Source: an uncultured Sphingomonadaceae bacterium (GTDB lineage: Bacteria > Pseudomonadota > Alphaproteobacteria > Sphingomonadales > Sphingomonadaceae). From it: 49,743 bases of DNA. Location: contig CALLJS010000026.1 in NCBI GenBank assembly GCA_938050045.1, forward strand, positions 1 to 49,743, given 5' to 3'. The first letter of the stretch is position 1; each line of letters opens with the position of its first letter. Below, in pieces: positions 9,927 to 18,384 of this stretch. Below the pieces are notes generated by a model. The model was not told the origin of the DNA. It saw only the letters and a list, made by a program, of their open reading frames with translations, and searched no databases. A program made the translations under genes and the position numbers.

Positions 9927-10015
9927 GACGGTTGTGGGTTAAAGGATGAAGGTTGTGGGTTTAAGAGTGACGGTTGTGAGTTAAAGAATGATGGTTGTGG
10001 GTGAAAGGATGACAT
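9923..10015. repeat. 21-bp tandem repeat, about 4.4 copies
   Basis: Four imperfect 21-base units occur at 9923, 9944, 9965 and 9986, with a partial fifth at 10007. Each has the core GGTTGTGGGTTAAAG followed by GATGA with small changes. The array starts inside the right arm of the palindrome at 9906-9926, as if the palindrome's GGATGAC end had been duplicated. 21 is divisible by 3, but no gene covers it. Confidence 0.9.
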
Positions 10016-10159
10016 ATTTCTCCATAAAATATATTTCTCTAAAAAACCCTATCGAGTGAAAAAAGCTTATAGCGCGATGAAATATAAGAAACGAACTCAT
10101 AGGGAAGACATCGGCCCTTCAAGACAAAGCAACGTAAATATAGGCTATGATATAAGTTT

Positions 10160-12232
10160 TTAGCGTCCCTGCGAGCGCCAGCGGGCAACAACACGCTCCA
10201 GCATCTCAGTCTCGCCCCCCGATTCTTGCCATAATTCAGAGAAGATTGGATCTTCCGATGCAGGACGCTTTTCTTCTTCGAGCGTATCAAGCGACACACG
10301 AATAGGAATAGCAACACCTTCGCCGCAGATAATAACCTCTCGGTTGCGTAAAGCGGGTATCGCATCCACGAAACCGCGCGCACCTTCGGGCATAGCGGCC
10401 CGCACAAAGGCTTGGTCACGATCATTGTTGAGACGCATAGAGAGGATCGTACCGCATTGCGATAAAACACCCTCTGCTAAATCTGAGGGACGTTGCGTAA
10501 TGAGGCCCAATGAAACACCATATTTACGACCTTCTTTGGCGATACGTTCCAAAATTTTCCGAACCGCAGAATTAGCAGCAACATGTTCATTTGGAATATA
10601 ACGGTGCGCCTCTTCGCAAACCAAAAGAATAGGGTGTTGGGGTTCATTGCGCGACCAAATCGCATAATCAAAAACAAGGCGCGATAGAACCGCGACAACG
10701 GTCGATGTAATATCCGATGGCATAGAGGACACATCGATGATAGAAATAGGTTTATTATCGCTGGGTAAACGGAAAATTTTGCTGATAAAATCTGCCATTG
10801 TATCGCCAACCAACATGCCAGAGAACATAAAGCTATAGCGCGGATCCGTCTTTAATTCTTCAATCTTATTTTTCAGGCGCATAAATGGTGCAGAGGAAGA
10901 AGATTTGCCCAATTTACCCATTTCGGTTTGGATGATATTCGTTAAATCAGACAATAAATAAGGGATAGGAGAATCTACGGTCAATTTGCTGATTTTCTCT
11001 GCCATACGATTTTTTGAACGTGCCTGTATCAAACAACGCGATAAAATTTCGCAATCCAATTGACGTTCATCGCCACTGGATGTCACAAAAACTTCGCAAT
11101 GCTCGTTAAAATTCATCAGCCAATAAGGCATAGCAATATTGTTCACATCAAACACAGTTCCATTGTCTTTGAACGCGGCACTATATTCACCATGCGGATC
11201 TATCATCACAATATGACCTTGCGGTGCAAGTTTGCAAATACGGTGCAATATCAAAGCCGCCGATGTTGATTTACCCGTACCTGTCGAACCCAATAGGGCG
11301 AAATGTTTGCCCAGCATCGCATCGACATAGAGCGCGCCGCGAATATCCTTTGTTGGGAAAACAGTCCCTATTTCGGTGTTAGCGCGTCCATCGGCTGCAT
11401 AGATTTGCTTCAAATCAACGCTGCTGACGGCAAAAACTTCGCTGCCTGGTACAGGATAGCGCGTCACACCACGGCGGAAATTAAAAATTTTACCTGTTAA
11501 TTTCTCTTCATCGCCTTCGCCCAAAAAGTCAACAAATGCGGTTATAGAATTGCAATCCGACATATCTAATTTTTGTGTTCTAATACTTGCTAGGAGCCAA
11601 ATTGAACCGACACGGATTTTAATCTGCGCGCCGACTTGCCCTGCCATATTGATACTTGGGTCGTCATATGTATGCAATTTTTTTAATATAGATGGATCAA
11701 TGCAAATTTGTGAACTCGCGCCGGCTATTTCGGTAACAAAGCCAATACGGTGATGTCCGCGTTCAGAGCGCACGGGCTGTTTGTTTTCAGAGGGAGCGAG
11801 GGAGATAGCCAATTTTTGCGGCTCTGGTTCTTGCGGCTCTGGTTCTTGCGTAGCATTCCCCTTTGGTGCAGTTATTTTTGGCGCAATTTCTTGGTCTGCT
11901 CTATTTTGAACCGATATTTTCGGGGTCTCTTGCTTATTGTGTTGCCGTTCCAAATCATCCCCCATAATTTCATTCTGCACAGGATTGGTAGCATTGATTT
12001 GCGGCTCAAATCCAACAGGCTGTTCTATTTCTTGCTCGTGCAAAAGGTCAGCAGAGATTTTTTGAGTTGGGTTCATCGGCTTGAAATGTACGGGAGCAAT
12101 CTCTGCATCATCTTGCAAGCTCTTATCTTCTTGAGACGGTGTATATGACATATGACGCTGCGGGCTGCCATCATTGACTACAGGTTTTGGGCTACCCTCT
12201 GATGGCGTATGTCCAAATACTCTATTTCTCAT
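10160..12232 (-). CDS. HerA/FtsK-type DUF87 ATPase with long disordered N-terminus
   Basis: A 690-aa P-loop ATPase of the HerA-FtsK superfamily. Residues 1-160 are polar and repeat-bearing (EPEPQ twice). A HAS-barrel-like beta domain follows, at about 160-290. The motor domain then shows LLGSTGTGKST (Walker A, about 313-323), MIDPHGEY, and LLVCEEAHRYIPNEH (Walker B with glutamate, about 528-542). GLITQRPSDLAEGVLSQCGT is the arginine-finger/sensor region. HerA ATPases translocate DNA, classically with NurA nuclease, but no nurA-like gene is near, so it is an orphan. Such solitary bacterial HerA-like proteins have unclear roles in DNA maintenance or defence. The gene is monocistronic, with an inverted repeat (12303-12327) in its leader. 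Confidence 0.88.
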   Translation of the reverse strand: MRNRVFGHTPSEGSPKPVVNDGSPQRHMSYTPSQEDKSLQDDAEIAPVHFKPMNPTQKISADLLHEQEIEQPVGFEPQINATNPVQNEIMGDDLERQHNKQETPKISVQNRADQEIAPKITAPKGNATQEPEPQEPEPQKLAISLAPSENKQPVRSERGHHRIGFVTEIAGASSQICIDPSILKKLHTYDDPSINMAGQVGAQIKIRVGSIWLLASIRTQKLDMSDCNSITAFVDFLGEGDEEKLTGKIFNFRRGVTRYPVPGSEVFAVSSVDLKQIYAADGRANTEIGTVFPTKDIRGALYVDAMLGKHFALLGSTGTGKSTSAALILHRICKLAPQGHIVMIDPHGEYSAAFKDNGTVFDVNNIAMPYWLMNFNEHCEVFVTSSGDERQLDCEILSRCLIQARSKNRMAEKISKLTVDSPIPYLLSDLTNIIQTEMGKLGKSSSSAPFMRLKNKIEELKTDPRYSFMFSGMLVGDTMADFISKIFRLPSDNKPISIIDVSSMPSDITSTVVAVLSRLVFDYAIWSRNEPQHPILLVCEEAHRYIPNEHVAANSAVRKILERIAKEGRKYGVSLGLITQRPSDLAEGVLSQCGTILSMRLNNDRDQAFVRAAMPEGARGFVDAIPALRNREVIICGEGVAIPIRVSLDTLEEEKRPASEDPIFSELWQESGGETEMLERVVARWRSQGR
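11816..11850. repeat. 15-bp in-frame tandem repeat inside the HerA-like gene
   Basis: Two exact copies of a 15-base unit (TTGCGGCTCTGGTTC) plus one third copy encode the repeated EPEPQ in the disordered N-terminal region of the HerA-like ATPase. The frame is preserved, so length variation between strains would be tolerated. Confidence 0.85.
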
Positions 12233-12369
12233 AATCTAAAGCCCAATTGAATTATACTCACAATTAAGCATTAAAAAATTTAAGTTAATATATACTTACT
12301 TTTCGATAAATTAAATGGCATTATCGAGGTGTAAAATAGGAATAGCGTATAGATTTAGTCATTACGCCG

Positions 12370-13131
12370 TTACAATCTTTGGAAAATATAACCCGCAGCC
12401 AAACCAAATAAAATAGAAATTAAAACGGCAATTAAACCATAGAATAGAGAATATTTCTCGGCCAAGGTGGTAATAAATGCTTCAAACCCGACCTTTTTAA
12501 TCGATATTTGGACATTATCATCCGCCGCAATAACTTTGCCGCTTTGTATCAGTAAAGTCTCTGCGGTATAATCACCTACTGGTACAGAGGACGGAATATT
12601 AAGCCGTGCGCGGTAGAGAATATCCTCGCTTATATCAACGCCATTGGGATTATTTCGATATAATCCGCCCCTTTGCCTATTATCTACCAATCCATTAACA
12701 AAATGACGCAGTTTCTTGCTATCAATCGAACCCGTAGGCGAGAGCTGCAATCGGTCGATACCCAATTCGTAAATAGCCGCTGTTTTTACGTCAACAATTT
12801 CAGATATTTTGCGCGAAGATGCGATAGCATAATAGCCCGGAACCGACTGAAAATCACTGCTATCTGCGTTAATCCAAATACCCGCAACTTTCTTTTTTTC
12901 GCGCAATATTATGGGTTCGGTAGGGCCACGCAGTACCACAACAACATCTATGGTCTCTTTATTACTGGTGCGCTGCGGATCAACAATCGCACCAAATAGT
13001 AATAATTCTGCCCCAGTAAATCCTGATTGTATAGAGATTTGACGCTGAGATACATCTGGTACTAATTTCGGTTGCGCGTTTATATGAGTCCCGCTCAAAA
13101 ATATAATCAAGGCCAGCAAAATACGCATCAT
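12370..13131 (-). CDS. TIGR02186-family membrane-anchored protein
   Basis: A 253-aa protein with a signal peptide (about 1-19, ending NAQP) and a periplasmic beta-rich body containing FTGAELLLFGAI and VVVLRGPTEPIILREKKKVAGIWIN. One C-terminal transmembrane helix follows (about 230-250, LIAVLISILFGLAAGYIF). This is the profile of TIGR02186, a conserved alphaproteobacterial family of unknown function that usually sits downstream of a TauE/SafE transporter. Here the ATG overlaps the transporter's 3' end by four bases, so the two are an operon and the protein is probably an accessory to that transporter. Function otherwise unknown. Confidence 0.85.
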   Translation of the reverse strand: MMRILLALIIFLSGTHINAQPKLVPDVSQRQISIQSGFTGAELLLFGAIVDPQRTSNKETIDVVVVLRGPTEPIILREKKKVAGIWINADSSDFQSVPGYYAIASSRKISEIVDVKTAAIYELGIDRLQLSPTGSIDSKKLRHFVNGLVDNRQRGGLYRNNPNGVDISEDILYRARLNIPSSVPVGDYTAETLLIQSGKVIAADDNVQISIKKVGFEAFITTLAEKYSLFYGLIAVLISILFGLAAGYIFQRL

Positions 13132-14042
13132 ACGGGCTGCACCGTGAAAATTTCTGGTGGTTGGAAACCCAAGCCAATGGCGAGCCGCAAAGCCACTATC
13201 AAAACTAGTGCTGCCAATATCAAACGCAAATATTCTGGCGGTAATTTTTGAGCCAATCGCGCTCCTATTTGCGCACCCGTAACGCTGCCTATCAGCAATA
13301 ATACCGCCAATACTATATCGACGGCCTTGGTCGTTAAAGCATGCATCATGGTAGAAGATATGGTGACAAATAATATTTGGAATAATGATGTTCCAACCAC
13401 AACTTGTGCGCCCATACCCAACAAATAGAGCATCGCTGGTACCATCACAAAACCGCCGCCAACTCCCAATAGCATCGTTAAAATGCCTGTAACAAAACCC
13501 AATAAAAGAGGAGCGAGAGGTGATATGTAAAGCCCTGAACGGCGGAAACGCCAGCGCAACGGCAGATTTGACACAAATGGATGATGCCGCCGTTTCTTGG
13601 CTTGCACTGCTTTACCCGATCGCACGGCGATAACGCTTAAGATGCTCTCTTTGAACATCAATCCACCAATACTACCCAGCATTAATACATATAAAATATT
13701 AATGACAGTATCAATTTGCCCCAGAGCTTCCAACGTTTCAAATAATAGTGCGCCAAATAAAGTACCCATTATGCCGCCAACAACCAGCACGCCGCCCATA
13801 TGAAAATCAACGCCATCGCGTTTCATATGCGCAAAAACACCTGAAATGCTTGCACCAGTAACCTGCGTAGAGGCTGATGCTGCGGCAACCATCGGCGGTA
13901 TTCCGTAAAATATTAATAAGGGCGTGGTTAAAAACCCTCCGCCCACACCAAACATACCCGATAGCACGCCTACAAGAATGCCGAGCAAGATGATGACGCC
14001 AGCGTCAACCGATAGATTGGCTATAGGAAGATAAATATCCAT
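13128..14042 (-). CDS. TauE/SafE-family sulfite/organosulfonate exporter
   Basis: A 304-aa inner-membrane transporter with about eight predicted helices. It shows the internal duplication typical of the TSUP family: MFGVGGGFLTTPLL near residue 30 and LLGVGGGFVMVPAML near residue 190. A basic loop (QAKKRRHHPFVSNLPLRWRF) separates the halves. TSUP members move sulfite, sulfoacetate or similar anions, and the substrate cannot be read from sequence. It is translationally coupled to the downstream TIGR02186 gene. Confidence 0.9.
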   Translation of the reverse strand: MDIYLPIANLSVDAGVIILLGILVGVLSGMFGVGGGFLTTPLLIFYGIPPMVAAASASTQVTGASISGVFAHMKRDGVDFHMGGVLVVGGIMGTLFGALLFETLEALGQIDTVINILYVLMLGSIGGLMFKESILSVIAVRSGKAVQAKKRRHHPFVSNLPLRWRFRRSGLYISPLAPLLLGFVTGILTMLLGVGGGFVMVPAMLYLLGMGAQVVVGTSLFQILFVTISSTMMHALTTKAVDIVLAVLLLIGSVTGAQIGARLAQKLPPEYLRLILAALVLIVALRLAIGLGFQPPEIFTVQPV

Positions 14043-14113
14043 ATATTATATCTTATCTAGCGGATTAATACGGCTTTATAAAGGCACAGATACGCGCTTG
14101 GTAATGATTATTT

Positions 14114-15283
14114 TCAAAAATCCGTGGATAGCGTAATCGCAGCTCCACTATTGGGCGACGCATTGCCGCCAATACGCTCGCGCCAATCGCCAGATATTCG
14201 ATAATTTCTCTGACCCTTTGATAATTTTATACTAACGCTCGGCCCAATATCAAGCCGCTGCGTTCCGCGTTGACCACCAGCCCAAGCCCCACCGCCCGCC
14301 AATATCTTAACAGCATTATTTATATATATAGACTTTTCAGCCATAAGTTGACCATCAAAAAATAATGTATCGCGGCCAGCGCTGCTCACACCAGCCTGTC
14401 CATAAGCCTGCAACTTAAAATTTGCAGGCAAAGAAATATTAGATTTACCGCCAGCGACATAGAGCGCATATCCATCGGGGTTTGATGGTCTAAACCGTCT
14501 TTCAGCTACAATAGTCAGAGGGAGTTTTTTGCTTGGTTTAATGCTAACGCCGAGCGCCACCTCTCTATCGCTATCGCTTAAGGCAGTTTGCGCCCGCAGC
14601 GTTGCATCAATGGCTATGGCTTGGTTGGGATTAGTGCGATAGGCCAATTGAACGGCAGCCTGCGAACCACCATATCGACCGCCCAAAGCATCGGCATCAC
14701 CGCTATTTGAACGCGCAAAAATATAGGCATAGCCGCTCAGCCGCGATGCTAAGTTTGAACTTTCAAGCGCATCGCTCTGATTGCTTTGCTGTAATTGAGT
14801 CAATTTAGGGCCATTACCTGGCGGCAAATTCCAGCCATTATTAGCATGAAGATTAGGGCTAATGAGAGAATTGCTCCTCTCTTCCATAGCGTTCAAAAAT
14901 AAAAGCGTATAATAGCTTGGGGGGAGGCCATTTGAGGATGCAGCGATAGAGGGTGACGCCGCAATATGCGAACGATCAGATGGTGATTGTGTCATTTTAA
15001 GGCTATCAAATGATTTGGTGGCAAAAGCTGCAGAGGCAATTTTCTGCTGATCTATGGTTTCAAATTTGAATTTTATGTTTTTTGGGTGCGCGGCTTTGGG
15101 CGATATTTGCGATCCATCTGCCAAGGGCGCAGTTAAGAACTTTATATCAGCATGATTAAGCTGCGTTGCCCAGAGCGTGACTATTATGCGGGCTATTACC
15201 CAAGCCCCAATTAGCATAATCATATATAGAAGCGGCTTGGCTTTGCGCATGCCAGAAGATTGGACAGCTCTCATCATTCGCAT
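14114..15283 (-). CDS. NfrA C-terminal-like envelope protein
   Basis: A 389-aa protein with one N-terminal transmembrane anchor (about 18-38). A low-complexity Ser/Asn-rich linker runs to about 165, then a beta-rich C-terminal domain ends YRISGDWRERIGGNASPNSG and ITLSTDF. That ending is characteristic of the C-terminal domain of NfrA, the phage N4 adsorption protein and outer-membrane partner of the NfrB glycosyltransferase. The TPR half of NfrA is missing, so this is a short form. The ATG overlaps the end of the NfrB-like gene by 10 bases, supporting a joint role in making or exporting a surface polysaccharide. Domain identification is moderately sure. Confidence 0.7.
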   Translation of the reverse strand: MRMMRAVQSSGMRKAKPLLYMIMLIGAWVIARIIVTLWATQLNHADIKFLTAPLADGSQISPKAAHPKNIKFKFETIDQQKIASAAFATKSFDSLKMTQSPSDRSHIAASPSIAASSNGLPPSYYTLLFLNAMEERSNSLISPNLHANNGWNLPPGNGPKLTQLQQSNQSDALESSNLASRLSGYAYIFARSNSGDADALGGRYGGSQAAVQLAYRTNPNQAIAIDATLRAQTALSDSDREVALGVSIKPSKKLPLTIVAERRFRPSNPDGYALYVAGGKSNISLPANFKLQAYGQAGVSSAGRDTLFFDGQLMAEKSIYINNAVKILAGGGAWAGGQRGTQRLDIGPSVSIKLSKGQRNYRISGDWRERIGGNASPNSGAAITLSTDF

Positions 15284-16815
15284 TTGCCATATGCTAAAAT
15301 TATGCGATTCTCATCACTGACAGGCGGCATCATATCATGGCGCGTTTTGTCCCAGATAATTGAGCCACCAAAACAATATTTATAATATAATATGACTGCA
15401 CGGCGTGCGGCTAAAATTGAGATGATATTGGATATCATCATTCTTGGCAGCGCATAACAAGCCTGCACGAACCCATAATGATAATATAGAAATGCGCTGC
15501 GCATAAACAATCTCCACAGCATCAAAAAACTGCTGCACAACATCATGAATTGCATAGGTTCGCTGAGCGATTCAAAATTATAATAACCCGCATATTGCGC
15601 AATTAATAATAGCCCGCTGAGTAGCAACATAATATAGGCAGAGCAGATTGTGAATGCCGCAAATATACCGCGCCTATCGCGCAACCTCATCCAATTTTCG
15701 CTCAAATTATACGGAAGGCGCAACGGATATTTTTTTGCAGATGAGCTGCGGCGTTCATGCGCGATGGGCTGGTTTCTAGATTCTGTACCCCAACCTAATC
15801 TATCCCAACCTAACAGAGCAATCCCCATAACCCATCTTGATTTTTGTTTAATGCTGCCTTCTAAAGTCGTTGGAAAATAAGATTGCGTGCCGATGAGTTG
15901 ACCATGATTATCCTTCATACGCACCAGGATGGCACCGCGCCCCGCAGAACCAATTTGAATACCAAGCTCATAATCTTCGGCCACGCTATCGCCAGCAAAG
16001 GGCAAACCATTTTTATTCAAAGCCCAGCGTCCAAGGCAATTACGTTCAATAGCGCAGCCAACACCCGCCAATGGAAGGGCCGCCCCTATAGCTTCGCGCA
16101 CCACCATCGTCTTGCCATGGCTTTCGCAAAATTCATCACAATAATGGCCACTAATCAGTGGCGAGCCTGGTGCTGCTATTGGAATAACGGGTAGTTGGAC
16201 AATATCATTTTTACCAATCAACTTATCAAAAATGACCAATGAATCCGCATGAGGCCGATCCTCTGCATCATGCAAAATAATAGATTTTGCTTTTATACCT
16301 TGCTTTAACTCATCGCGCAGCATTGCCCGCCATAATTGGTTCAGGCAATCTGCTTTGGTTGTAGGCCCATCGCTTTTGCATAATATGAGCGATATATTAG
16401 GATTAAATCTTGCAGCTTTAATTACTTGAGTGATTGTATCATTATCATTGGGATAGCAACCAACATAGATGCGGTGCGCAATAGTGCTATTCTTCCATAC
16501 ACGCATGCAACCATTGAGCATCTCGCCAATCACATCGGCTTCGCGCCATGCAGGAATGAATATTGCATGATATTTATATTGTGTTTTTTGATTTTTTCTA
16601 AGATCTGAATAATTCAAATCATATTTATTTTTGAACGCCCTAATATCCATCGGCTTATTGTACCGATAAAATGTTAAACGGCGATAACACCAGCGCACCA
16701 TCCAAATAATGTCAATCAATATATCATCAATACCGCCAATTAAAAACCATATCACACAAAAGAGCAATAATTCTGTCTGTATAGCTCCCAAAATATGCAA
16801 TATCATATCAAGCAC
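15274..16815 (-). CDS. NfrB-like family 2 glycosyltransferase, membrane
   Basis: A 513-aa inner-membrane glycosyltransferase. An N-terminal hydrophobic hairpin is followed by a GT2 domain with IFIPAWREADVIGEML, the acidic HDAEDRPHAD motif (about 180-190), AEDYELGIQI and the acceptor-site QKSRWVMGIALLGW (about 325-340). C-terminal helices lie at about 388-460. This matches the catalytic half of NfrB. The C-terminal MshEN/GSPII_E cyclic-di-GMP-binding domain of enterobacterial NfrB is absent, so c-di-GMP control through that domain is not expected. It is the first gene of a two-gene operon with the NfrA-like protein. Substrate unknown. Confidence 0.82.
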   Translation of the reverse strand: MLDMILHILGAIQTELLLFCVIWFLIGGIDDILIDIIWMVRWCYRRLTFYRYNKPMDIRAFKNKYDLNYSDLRKNQKTQYKYHAIFIPAWREADVIGEMLNGCMRVWKNSTIAHRIYVGCYPNDNDTITQVIKAARFNPNISLILCKSDGPTTKADCLNQLWRAMLRDELKQGIKAKSIILHDAEDRPHADSLVIFDKLIGKNDIVQLPVIPIAAPGSPLISGHYCDEFCESHGKTMVVREAIGAALPLAGVGCAIERNCLGRWALNKNGLPFAGDSVAEDYELGIQIGSAGRGAILVRMKDNHGQLIGTQSYFPTTLEGSIKQKSRWVMGIALLGWDRLGWGTESRNQPIAHERRSSSAKKYPLRLPYNLSENWMRLRDRRGIFAAFTICSAYIMLLLSGLLLIAQYAGYYNFESLSEPMQFMMLCSSFLMLWRLFMRSAFLYYHYGFVQACYALPRMMISNIISILAARRAVILYYKYCFGGSIIWDKTRHDMMPPVSDENRIILAYGKCE

Positions 16816-17002
16816 AATATACCTCCCGATACACCTATATTTAGTTTTACAAGCAATACAATAGCCAAAGAGTTAGAAATATTATTTGAAAAGGTAAAAA
16901 AATGAGACGATTATCAGCCTATTAAAATTGAAACTCTAATTCTTACCTATTGTAGTTAGGCCTGAAATTCGCCATAGCTATTGCCACAAAGATATAGTTC
17001 AA

Positions 17003-17022
17003 ACCGCCAATATATTGGCGGT
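17003..17022. promoter_or_regulatory. perfect 20-bp palindrome upstream of nhaA
   Basis: ACCGCCAATATATTGGCGGT is identical to its reverse complement over all 20 bases. It ends 11 bases before the GAAGGAAG ribosome-binding site of nhaA. It could be a dimeric repressor/activator operator in the leader or a stable mRNA hairpin. No regulator gene is adjacent, so the partner is unknown. Confidence 0.75.
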
Positions 17023-17049
17023 AATTACAAATTGAAGGAAGCAGCTCCA

Positions 17050-18357
17050 ATGTCATCCAACACGATTAAACCCTTATCTGCAATGCACGATTTTTTACGC
17101 AGCGAAGCTGCGGGCGGTATATTGTTGATGATAGCAGCAGCGGCGGCCATGATTATCGCCAACAGTGCTTGGGGCGATACTTATTCGGCATTGTTACATA
17201 ATAAAATTGGCCCTGAAATAATGCTTGGGGCGCAACTAAAAAAATTCACTATCCATCTTTGGATAAATGATGGATTGATGGCGATATTCTTTTTCTTGGT
17301 CGGATTAGAAATCAAACGTGAATTTGTTGATGGCCGGCTTTCCACATGGGAGAAAAGACGCCTGCCCGTAATCGCAGCGATAGCAGGTATGGCCGTGCCA
17401 GCCATTATATTTTTGTCGATTGCTGCTGGCAACCCTGCATTAGTGAATGGCTGGGCAATCCCAGCCGCAACTGATATTGCTTTTGCCATTGGTGTGCTGG
17501 CCTTATTGGGCAAACGCGCGCCAACCTCGCTAAAATTATTCTTGGTGACGGTTGCTATTGTCGATGATATGGGCGCGGTCGCCATTATAGCCTTGGTCTA
17601 CACCGAAGGCCTGCAAACTGTGTGGCTTGCCGCCTCAGCCGGCGTGCTAGCATTGATGTATATTATGGGGAAATCGGGTGTAAAAAGTATCCCTATCTTT
17701 CTAATTTTTTCAATCCTATTATGGTATTTCATCCTACGATCTGGCGTTCATGCTACAGTAGCAGGCGTGTTAGCAGCGATGATGATACCTATCATCAAAA
17801 CGCCTGGCACGCCCGATGCAAAAAACAGTCCTTTGCATATCTTGGAACATGCCATCCACCCTTGGAGTGCTTATCTGATTATCCCTATATTTGGGTTCGC
17901 CAATGCGGGGGTAAATATGAGTGGTTTGGGCATGGATATACTATTCAGCCCGCTGCCGCTTGGTATCGCAGCAGGTTTGTTTTTCGGTAAACAGCTTGGT
18001 ATTTTTGCTGCTGTATATACCGCTGTCAAACTTGGTTTTGCCACAAAACTTCGCGGTGCGACTTGGGTGCAAATATATGGTGTAGCCATGTTGTGCGGCA
18101 TTGGTTTTACTATGAGCCTATTTATCGGTGAGCTCGCATTTGTCGGCAGTGATACTGCTATGGCGTTGCTGCGCGAGAAAGCCAAAATCGGGGTTTTAAT
18201 GGGCTCTATTGCTTCTGCTGTCCTTGGCTTTTGCTTGCTCAAATTTGCACCGCTGCATCAAGACCATGATGCGATAGAAGCTCAGGAAGCTCATGAGATT
18301 GAGACGGATGGCCATATTGCTTCTATGACAGAAAGCGACACCATAGCTAAATCATAA
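17050..18357 (+). CDS. nhaA: Na+/H+ antiporter NhaA
   Basis: A 435-aa inner-membrane antiporter that exchanges cytoplasmic Na+ for H+. Core motifs are present: FLVGLEIKREFVDG, PAATDIAFAIGVLALLG, and VTVAIVDDMGAVAIIAL with the paired aspartates of the ion-binding site. LCGIGFTMSLFIGELAF lies near the end. The C-terminal tail is His/Asp/Glu-rich. ATG 17050 is preferred over an upstream in-frame TTG because GAAGGAAG lies just before it and the family N-terminus (LSAMHDFLRSEAAGGILL) begins soon after. Na+ export suits a marine or saline habitat. Confidence 0.96.
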   Translation: MSSNTIKPLSAMHDFLRSEAAGGILLMIAAAAAMIIANSAWGDTYSALLHNKIGPEIMLGAQLKKFTIHLWINDGLMAIFFFLVGLEIKREFVDGRLSTWEKRRLPVIAAIAGMAVPAIIFLSIAAGNPALVNGWAIPAATDIAFAIGVLALLGKRAPTSLKLFLVTVAIVDDMGAVAIIALVYTEGLQTVWLAASAGVLALMYIMGKSGVKSIPIFLIFSILLWYFILRSGVHATVAGVLAAMMIPIIKTPGTPDAKNSPLHILEHAIHPWSAYLIIPIFGFANAGVNMSGLGMDILFSPLPLGIAAGLFFGKQLGIFAAVYTAVKLGFATKLRGATWVQIYGVAMLCGIGFTMSLFIGELAFVGSDTAMALLREKAKIGVLMGSIASAVLGFCLLKFAPLHQDHDAIEAQEAHEIETDGHIASMTESDTIAKS

Positions 18358-18384
18358 ATTGGGGCCAAATGTATAGGTGATGAT

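Noticed and set aside
9923-10015. CRISPR array
   Set aside because: Units are adjacent 21-bp tandem repeats without spacers and no cas gene is present.
10039-10470. Minus-strand 143-codon ORF near the HerA gene end
   Set aside because: It overlaps the HerA-like coding sequence in another frame and shows no protein motifs.
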